In this document: piece after piece, positions 25,383-32,324 of the stretch
How positions within the stretch are numbered: position 1 is the first letter of the stretch
Layout of the letters: the number at the start of each line of letters is the position of its first letter
Origin: Coriobacteriales bacterium
Lineage (GTDB): Bacteria; Actinomycetota; Coriobacteriia; Coriobacteriales; UBA8131
Assembly: GCA_031290175.1 (NCBI GenBank)
Contig: JAITOC010000119.1
Location: forward strand, 1 to 35,346
Length of the DNA stretch: 35,346 bases
Reading direction: 5' to 3'
The notes under the pieces: model-generated
What the model was told of the DNA's origin: nothing
Databases searched by the model: none
The model's input: only the letters and a program-made list of their open reading frames with translations
Program-made: the position numbers and the translations under genes

Positions 25383-27488
25383 ATGGAGGCAATAAACACC
25401 ATATTCGGCATTCCCCTAGGGTACGTTTTGTACTTCTGCTACAACCTGCTCGGAAATTACGGTCTTGCCATTCTCCTGTTCACGCTGCTCACAAAGGTGA
25501 TTCTCTTCCCGCTTTCGATAATCGCGCAGAAGAACTCTATCATTATGGTGAAGATTCAACCGGCACTCGATGAGATCAAGCAACGCTACGCCGGCAACAC
25601 CACGCTCATCCTCGATGAGCAGAAGGCACTCTATAAACGCGAGCATTATAGTATGCTCAAAAATGTGCTGCCACTTCTGATCCAGATACCCATCATCCTC
25701 GGTCTCATCAACGTCATCTACAACCCGCTCCAGCATCTGCTCCACATCGATCCGGCAACCATCCAGACGCTGGTGGCGCACACCGCTGTGCTTCTGGAGA
25801 CGACCGTTGACCAGCTGGGGGCAGGCGCGCAGCTTGCGGTCATCGAGCTTACGCAAAACGACCCGCAGGCGCTTGCCGCGCTGCCGGTTGACATCGCGGT
25901 TCTTACGCAGATCCGCGACGTACAGATGGACTTCCTGGGGATGGATCTGGCGCAGGTTCCGTGGTTTAACTTTCCGCAGATCATCTACCCCGTGCTTTCA
26001 GGGCTCTCCGCCTTCGTGCTCTGCCTGTTCCAGAATAAATACAACGTGCTGCAGATCAATCAGGGCTTCTGGGGCAAGTGGGGGACGGCGATCTTCCTTG
26101 TCGCCTTCTCTTTCTACTTCGCGCTCGTGTTGCCCTGCGGCGTCGGTTTGTACTGGATAGCGGGCAACCTGCTCTCCATCGCCGTGCTGGCGGTCTGCAA
26201 CCTCATCTACGACCCCCACAAGCACATCGACTTCAGCGCCCTGCCGCAGAAAACCCGGCTCACGCGCACGGAGCGCCGGGCTGAACGCGTGCTCAAGCGG
26301 GAGAAGCGTGTGCGTGAGCAGGCTGACGAGAAGCGATTCTTTGCCGCCACGGGCAAGCAGCTCGTCTTTTATTCCGAGGCAAGCGGCTACTACAAGTATT
26401 TCGAGCGCCTTATGGCCTGGCTGCTCGCTCATTCTGACGTGACTATCCACTACGTAACGAGCGACTTCAACGACCGCATCTTCGAGCACGCGCACGAACC
26501 CGCGAACCCGCGCATCGAGACCTACTACATCGGCTCCACGGCGCTCATATCCTTCATGATGCGCGTGGACGCGGATGTTGTGGTCATGACGATGCCCGAC
26601 CTTGAGACCTTCCACATCAAGCGCTCACTCGTGCGCCCTGACATCGAGTACATCTACCTTGACCACAGCATGGCGAGTTTCCATCTCGTCTTTCGCGAGC
26701 ACGCCTTTGACAACTTTGACACCATCTTCTGCTATGGGCCTAACCAGCTCCAAGAGATACGTCGCCTTGAGGAGCTGCATGAACTCCCTGAAAAGCAGCT
26801 GGTCAAGACCGGGTTTGGCTTACTCGACTCCCTGCTTGAAAGCGTCGAGGCGCTTCCCGCCACAGACAACGACCCAAAGATAGCGCTCGTTGCGCCTTCC
26901 TGGCAGGTCGCTAACCTCATGGAACTCTGCCTTCCCGAGACGGTCAACCCCCTGCTCGACGCCGGCTTCAAGGTCATCGTCCGCCCACATCCTGAGTTCA
27001 TCAAGCGCTTCCCCGAGCGGCTCAATGCCATCATCGGGCGATTCGAGGAGGAACGCTCTGAAGCTCTGACGCAGGGTTTGCTCGTCTTTGAGCGCGACTT
27101 CTCATCCAACGCGACCATCTACACCTCAGACGTCGTCATCACAGACTGGTCGGCGATAGCCTTTGAGTATTCGTTCTCCACAAAGAAGCCGTCGGTATTC
27201 ATCAACACGCCCATGAAGGTCATGAACCCCCATTGGGAGCAGGTCGGGCTTGAGCCGCTGGAGATAAGTCTCAGGAGCAGGATCGGCGTGGCGCTCGATA
27301 TCGAAGAGCTCGCGACCATCGGCTCGGTCGCAAGCAAACTCGTAGGGGACAAGGCTGTCTGGATCGAGCGCATCACCGCTGTCGTGGACGAGACGATGTT
27401 TGACGTAGGCAACAGCAGCGAGGCCGGCGGAAGGTACATCCTTGAGATACTGGAGGAGTATAAGCAGGTGTCCGATGCTACGGAGTAG
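25383..27488 (+). CDS. Fusion protein: YidC/Oxa1-type membrane insertase domain + CDP-glycerol glycerophosphotransferase (TagB/TagF-like) domain
   Basis: Residues ~1-290 YidC-like (NYGLAILLFTLLTKVILFPLSIIAQKNSIIMVKIQPALDEIKQRYAGN; GVGLYWIAGNLLSI). Residues ~325-690 Glyphos_transf-like (YIYLDHSMASFHL, CYGPNQLQEIRR, VIVRPHPEF, VVITDWSAIAFEYSFSTKKPSVFINTPMK). One uninterrupted ORF. Confidence 0.9.
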   Translation: MEAINTIFGIPLGYVLYFCYNLLGNYGLAILLFTLLTKVILFPLSIIAQKNSIIMVKIQPALDEIKQRYAGNTTLILDEQKALYKREHYSMLKNVLPLLIQIPIILGLINVIYNPLQHLLHIDPATIQTLVAHTAVLLETTVDQLGAGAQLAVIELTQNDPQALAALPVDIAVLTQIRDVQMDFLGMDLAQVPWFNFPQIIYPVLSGLSAFVLCLFQNKYNVLQINQGFWGKWGTAIFLVAFSFYFALVLPCGVGLYWIAGNLLSIAVLAVCNLIYDPHKHIDFSALPQKTRLTRTERRAERVLKREKRVREQADEKRFFAATGKQLVFYSEASGYYKYFERLMAWLLAHSDVTIHYVTSDFNDRIFEHAHEPANPRIETYYIGSTALISFMMRVDADVVVMTMPDLETFHIKRSLVRPDIEYIYLDHSMASFHLVFREHAFDNFDTIFCYGPNQLQEIRRLEELHELPEKQLVKTGFGLLDSLLESVEALPATDNDPKIALVAPSWQVANLMELCLPETVNPLLDAGFKVIVRPHPEFIKRFPERLNAIIGRFEEERSEALTQGLLVFERDFSSNATIYTSDVVITDWSAIAFEYSFSTKKPSVFINTPMKVMNPHWEQVGLEPLEISLRSRIGVALDIEELATIGSVASKLVGDKAVWIERITAVVDETMFDVGNSSEAGGRYILEILEEYKQVSDATE

Positions 27489-29652
27489 ACGTAAATGGGC
27501 ATTGGGTTACCTTGCGCTTCTCGTGGCGGTGTTCACGCTCGCGGTGCCCACGCCCGCCTTTGCCTATATCGACCCTGCGACGACGAGCTACATCATCCAA
27601 ATTGCTTCGGGCATTATCATCTCGCTCTCGGTAGCCTTCGGCGTCTTTTTCCGCAGAATGCAGATATTCTTCGTCACAGCAGGCGCGCATCTGGCAGCCC
27701 TCCGAGTGCGGCTCACCGCGAAGTCAAGGCAAAAAGAGCATCGGGCGGGACAAGGGGACGAGGTGGGACAAGAGATACGCTCCTCTGACGCCTTGTCCTC
27801 TGACGCCCCCGCAAAACAAAAAGGAAGCGCCTCTGCCCCACTGCGCAAGACCCATCGTCAGCTCAGCCTCGAGAAGATGCAGGCAGAGGTGGCAAAGAAG
27901 CCCCGGCAGCGTCAAAGCCTGCGGAGCTTCCTGTTTGCCGATGATCGTCGATTCCGTGAGCGTCTGCTCCTGGCGGTGCTCGCCGCGGGCGGTATCTCCT
28001 TCACGGTTGTCCTGTTTGGCTGCATCGATCTCTTCATCGGCAACCGCACGTACTTTGCCTATGCGCTCCAGGACATCCTCGGCACCATCCTCCTTGTTGC
28101 GGGAACTGCCTTTCTCGCGATGACCGTCGTACTCATCCTCTTCAAGGGGCGTGCCTTCGACTATCTCATCAGCCTTGCCCTTGGTGTGCTTGTCGCGCTC
28201 TATCTCCAGGGGAACTTCCTCAACATCGACTTCGGAGCGCTTATCGGCGCAAGTATCATCTGGGAGAATTACCTCCTTGAGGGCGTCATCAATACGGTCA
28301 TCTGGCTCCTCCTCCTCCTCATTCCCTTTGTCGTGCATCGCTTCAAGAAATCCTGGTGGAAGAGCCTTGCCATCTTCATACCTGCCCTGCTTATCGCCAT
28401 GCAGGGGATAGGGTTGGTCACGAGTCTTGCCTCGGTTAACGCTTTTTCTGGGGGCCAAGAGACGGAAAAGGCCTTTCTTTCAGAGGAAGGTTTGTACGAG
28501 ATCTCTCCTGACGAGAACATAATCATCTTTGTGGTTGACTCCTTTGACCAACGCTACGTCGATGAGCTTTTTGCGAGCAACCCCGAGTATTACACAGGTC
28601 GGCTCAAGGGCTTCACGCAGTTTGGGAACAACATGAGCGTCTACGACCGAACCTTTCCCTCGATTGTCAATATGTTCACGGGCAGCCGCTACGAGTTCGA
28701 GTATCCGGGCGATGACTTCATAGCACGAGCATGGCGCAGCGGTGAGTTTCTGCCTGCGCTTCGTGAGCATGGCTATACCTCGAAGCTCTACACGGACAGG
28801 TTCTATGTCTACAACGATGCCAATGACCTGCAGGGAAGCGTGGATAACATCGCAACCGGATCGCTGGAGGTCAATCGATTCGACACGGTGAAGCACCTGA
28901 CCAAGCTCTCCTTGTTCCGCTATGCTCCGCATTTCACCAAGAAGCGCTTCTGGATAACGACCACTGTCTTTGCCGAGGATACGCGCTACAGCGATGGTAC
29001 CTACGACCAGTATGTCCTCGATGATTATGCTTTCTACAGCAAGCTGAAAGATCAGGGCTTGAACCCCACTGAGGAGGGTAAGAATTGTGCCATTTACCAC
29101 ATCAATGGTTCTCACGCTCCCTATAATCTTAACGCCGATGCGAGCAAGTCTCTCGTTGAAACAAGCGCCGTGGAGCAGACGGGGGCCTCGATGGTAATCG
29201 TGTTCGAGTTCATCGATCAGCTCAAGGCACTGGGGCTGTATGACAATACGACCATCATTATTACAGGCGATCATGGAGATGAAACAGATTTGGAGACGGC
29301 GGTTTTTTACCCGATAGATGCCGCTCATCCCATGGAGCCGCCCGTGATGACAGCCCTGTTTGTCAAGCCGGCAGGCAGCCCCGACGAGCCTCTTCAGCAC
29401 AACGCAGCCCCGGTGAGCCACGATAATCTGCGCCCCTTCGTGCTTGCTGAGGCGGGCATTGACAGCAAGGCCTGGGGTGACGGCTACTTCGATGTCCCGG
29501 AGGATTCTCGGCTTGAGCGGGTATACTACAGAAAGACCTATCCGACAGAAACAACGCCCGGCATGTTGCAGGAGTTTGCCATCGTTGGAGATGCACACGA
29601 CTTCTCAAACTGGCGGGAAATCAGTCGCCACAACATCGCCTTCTGGTACTGA
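27475..29652 (+). CDS. Multi-TM membrane sulfatase-like / alkaline-phosphatase-superfamily phosphotransferase (LtaS-like)
   Basis: N-terminal signal/TM with FAYIDPATTSYIIQIASGIIISL, TM bundle, extracellular domain with NIIIFVVDSFDQ, YDRTFPSIVNMFTG (candidate nucleophile Thr) and IITGDHGDE metal-binding motif. ATG at 27475 overlaps the upstream ORF by 14 bp. Confidence 0.85.
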   Translation: MLRSRRKWALGYLALLVAVFTLAVPTPAFAYIDPATTSYIIQIASGIIISLSVAFGVFFRRMQIFFVTAGAHLAALRVRLTAKSRQKEHRAGQGDEVGQEIRSSDALSSDAPAKQKGSASAPLRKTHRQLSLEKMQAEVAKKPRQRQSLRSFLFADDRRFRERLLLAVLAAGGISFTVVLFGCIDLFIGNRTYFAYALQDILGTILLVAGTAFLAMTVVLILFKGRAFDYLISLALGVLVALYLQGNFLNIDFGALIGASIIWENYLLEGVINTVIWLLLLLIPFVVHRFKKSWWKSLAIFIPALLIAMQGIGLVTSLASVNAFSGGQETEKAFLSEEGLYEISPDENIIIFVVDSFDQRYVDELFASNPEYYTGRLKGFTQFGNNMSVYDRTFPSIVNMFTGSRYEFEYPGDDFIARAWRSGEFLPALREHGYTSKLYTDRFYVYNDANDLQGSVDNIATGSLEVNRFDTVKHLTKLSLFRYAPHFTKKRFWITTTVFAEDTRYSDGTYDQYVLDDYAFYSKLKDQGLNPTEEGKNCAIYHINGSHAPYNLNADASKSLVETSAVEQTGASMVIVFEFIDQLKALGLYDNTTIIITGDHGDETDLETAVFYPIDAAHPMEPPVMTALFVKPAGSPDEPLQHNAAPVSHDNLRPFVLAEAGIDSKAWGDGYFDVPEDSRLERVYYRKTYPTETTPGMLQEFAIVGDAHDFSNWREISRHNIAFWY
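27740..27815. repeat. REP-like repeat fragment in the sulfatase cytoplasmic linker
   Basis: GGACAAGG (27748-27755) / CCTTGTCC (27791-27798) inverted repeat, repeated gggacaag and tandem ctctgacgc. Confidence 0.5.
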
Positions 29653-29683
29653 TGTTTTCCAAGGTGAACGGACGGACGAACAC

Positions 29684-32161
29684 GTGAAGTACGCACGGGT
29701 CATACTCGATATACCTGCGAGGGCGCTTGATGCCGCCTTCGACTACGAGGTGCCCGCCTCACTGCAGGCACAGGGGCAGCTGTCGGAGCAGGAGCAGAAG
29801 CAAGAGCAGTCGCAGGAGTCCGCCTGGCCGCGGGGACAGGCGCAGGTTGGTTGCTGCGTCCTGGTGGACTTTGCGGGGCGCCCGGCACTCGGCTACATCG
29901 TTGGGCTGGGCGATGAGCCTGCGGGTGACTTCGACCCTGAGAAGATAAAGCCCCTGCGAAAAGTGCTCTCGACACCATACTTTGACGAGAAGGCAGCCGA
30001 GCTTGCCGCCTGGATTGCGCGAGAATATCTCAGCCCTCTGAGCGCTACGATCCGCCTCTTCACACCTCCGGGCTCCGCGCCACGCTTGAAGAAGGACGAA
30101 GCTGGGGCGTGGACGCTTGAGCAACCCGACATGGGCCCGGTCGATGACCGCTGGGTTAGTCTGACGGTTGGGGAGACAGATGCCGCAGACCCCGCAGACC
30201 CCGCTGACCCTGCAAGTGCCGTCATTAAGCTCCCGGCTAACGCCGTCAAGCAGCGCGCTATCGTCGAAGCCCTGCGGGTAGGGGAGATGCGGATTGCCGA
30301 GCTGGCGCTCGAGATAGCAAACCCCGCAGCATCCCTGAAGGCGCTGGAGAAGCGCGGTATCGTGCGCATTGAGTCGCGCCGCCGCATCCGCGGGCAACGT
30401 GCCGCACTGCCCCCAAGCGCAGACATCACAGCTCTGACGTCTGGTCAGGCAGAAGCACAACGAGCCATAGCCGCCGCCCTTGCCGCACCGCCCGCCGCCA
30501 CTGGCTCAGATGGCAGCAGCCCCGCCCCGTCCACCACCGGCTCAGACATTTTCCTTCTCGACGGCGTTACCGGGTCGGGGAAGACAGAGGTCTACCTTCA
30601 GGCGATACGGCAGGTTTTGGAGCAGGGCGGTGGCGCGATTGTCCTCGTGCCTGAGATCTCCTTGACGCCGCAGACTGTTGCACGCTTCCGTTCGCGGTTT
30701 GGCGAGCAGGTTGCCGTGCTCCATTCACGCCTTTCTGCAGGTGAACGTTTTGACCAGTGGGATCTCGTGCGCTCGGGGACGGCTCGCGTCGTCGTTGGTG
30801 CGCGCTCTGCACTCTTCGCGCCCGTGAGCGACCTCAAGCTCATCGTCATCGACGAGGAGCACGAGGCAACCTATAAGCAAAGCTCCTCTCCGCGCTACGT
30901 AACGCGGGACGTTGCCATCCAACTCGCGCAAAGCCGGGGAGCAAGTCTCATTCTCGGTTCCGCCACTCCCTCTCTTGAAACCTTCGCTCTCATGCAACCC
31001 CCCACTTCAGCTCCCACCCCCCCGCACCCCCCAACTCCCGCCCCCCTACAGCCCCTCCCCACAGTCCCTCTCCGCTTCCACCACCTGCTGCTCCCCGAGC
31101 GTGCATCGGGCAAGCCCCTGCCCCCCATCCAGATTGTCAACCTCGCTGCCGAGTTCCAAAGTGGCAACAAGTCCATGTTCTCTCGTGCACTCCGGGATGC
31201 CTTGAGTGAGGTCATCGAGCGTAGAGAGAAGGCGGTGCTCCTGCTCAACAAACGCGGCTTTGCCTCCTTTCTGCTGTGTCGCGATTGCGGCTACGTGCCA
31301 ATGTGCGAGAACTGCGCCACCTCGCTCACCTACCACGAAAGCCCGCCGCGCCTGCTCTGCCATCATTGCGGGGCGGCGCACCCCGTGCCCCCGGTGTGCC
31401 CCGAGTGTCAAAGCCCCTATCTCAGGCAGCTCGGCAAAGGCACGCAGTTTGCCGACGTGGAGCTCAAGGCGTTGCTCCCCGAGGGTACCCCCATCGTGCG
31501 CATGGACGCAGATTCAACGCGCGGCAAAGACGGTCACGAGCGCTGCCTGGAGACCTTTATCGCAGCAGACCACGGCGTTTTGCTGGGAACCCAGATGATC
31601 GCAAAGGGGCTCGATTTTCCCGAGGTTACACTCGTTGGCGTGATCATCGCGGACACCTCCCTTAAGTTCCCGGATTTTCGTGCGGCGGAGCATACCTATC
31701 AGCTCCTCGAGCAGGTTGCCGGCAGAGCAGGTCGTGCAGAGAAGGACGGGCGCGTCATCGTCCAGACCTACTGGCCCGAGCACGTTGCCATCCGAGCTGC
31801 CGCCGCGCACAGGCGCGCCCTGCTTCTGGAGGACGAGCGCGCGACCCGCTCCGAGCTGGGCTACCCGCCCTATGCCCGTCTTGCGAACATCCTCATCTGG
31901 GGCAAGGAGCTCAAAGCCGTCACGTCCGAAGCGCTCAAACTTGCACAACAGATAGAGGTGGAGTGCCCCGAGCACCTGCAGCTGCTCGGCCCCAGCCCCT
32001 GCGTGCTCGCGCGGCGCCAGGGGAACCAACGCTGGCACATCCTGATAAAAGCCCCCGTCGGCGCCGACATCCCCGGCATGCTCGCCCCCGTCCTCAAAGC
32101 CCGCAAAACCACCCCCGGCGTGAACGTAGCCGCCGACATCGACCCCTACGATTTGATGTAG
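29684..32161 (+). CDS. priA: Primosomal protein N' (PriA helicase)
   Basis: GVTGSGKTEVYLQAI, DEEHEATYKQ, LLLNKRGFASFLLCRDCGYVPMCENCATSLTYH...CHHCGAAHPVPPVCPEC, GTQMIAKGLDFPEVTLVG. Likely GTG start at 29684. Confidence 0.95.
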   Translation: MKYARVILDIPARALDAAFDYEVPASLQAQGQLSEQEQKQEQSQESAWPRGQAQVGCCVLVDFAGRPALGYIVGLGDEPAGDFDPEKIKPLRKVLSTPYFDEKAAELAAWIAREYLSPLSATIRLFTPPGSAPRLKKDEAGAWTLEQPDMGPVDDRWVSLTVGETDAADPADPADPASAVIKLPANAVKQRAIVEALRVGEMRIAELALEIANPAASLKALEKRGIVRIESRRRIRGQRAALPPSADITALTSGQAEAQRAIAAALAAPPAATGSDGSSPAPSTTGSDIFLLDGVTGSGKTEVYLQAIRQVLEQGGGAIVLVPEISLTPQTVARFRSRFGEQVAVLHSRLSAGERFDQWDLVRSGTARVVVGARSALFAPVSDLKLIVIDEEHEATYKQSSSPRYVTRDVAIQLAQSRGASLILGSATPSLETFALMQPPTSAPTPPHPPTPAPLQPLPTVPLRFHHLLLPERASGKPLPPIQIVNLAAEFQSGNKSMFSRALRDALSEVIERREKAVLLLNKRGFASFLLCRDCGYVPMCENCATSLTYHESPPRLLCHHCGAAHPVPPVCPECQSPYLRQLGKGTQFADVELKALLPEGTPIVRMDADSTRGKDGHERCLETFIAADHGVLLGTQMIAKGLDFPEVTLVGVIIADTSLKFPDFRAAEHTYQLLEQVAGRAGRAEKDGRVIVQTYWPEHVAIRAAAAHRRALLLEDERATRSELGYPPYARLANILIWGKELKAVTSEALKLAQQIEVECPEHLQLLGPSPCVLARRQGNQRWHILIKAPVGADIPGMLAPVLKARKTTPGVNVAADIDPYDLM

Positions 32162-32182
32162 TCCCCCCCTTAAGGCTCGCCG

Positions 32183-32212
32183 CAGGTTACAGCCCTCTGA
32201 CCCTGTAAACTG
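32183..32212 (+). terminator. Hairpin after priA (possible transcription end), no clear U-tract
   Basis: CAGGTTACAG ... CTGTAAACTG: 9 of 10 pairs. Confidence 0.3.
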
Positions 32213-32324
32213 AAACCGTCGCAGATCAAAATGCAACAAATGCTACTAAATCCATCACATTTCGTAGAGAATGCGCTACAATGGCCGGTACGTTATATCG
32301 GGCGTCTAACGGGGAGGTCGCATT

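Noticed and set aside
25383-25560. Lys instead of the canonical groove Arg in the YidC domain (TLLTKVILFPL)
   Set aside because: As far as I recall, Lys occurs here in many Gram-positive YidC-like proteins, so it is not treated as evidence of altered function.
28480-29598. 372-aa minus-strand ORF opposite the sulfatase-like gene
   Set aside because: Antisense shadow ORF. The plus-strand protein has catalytic motifs.
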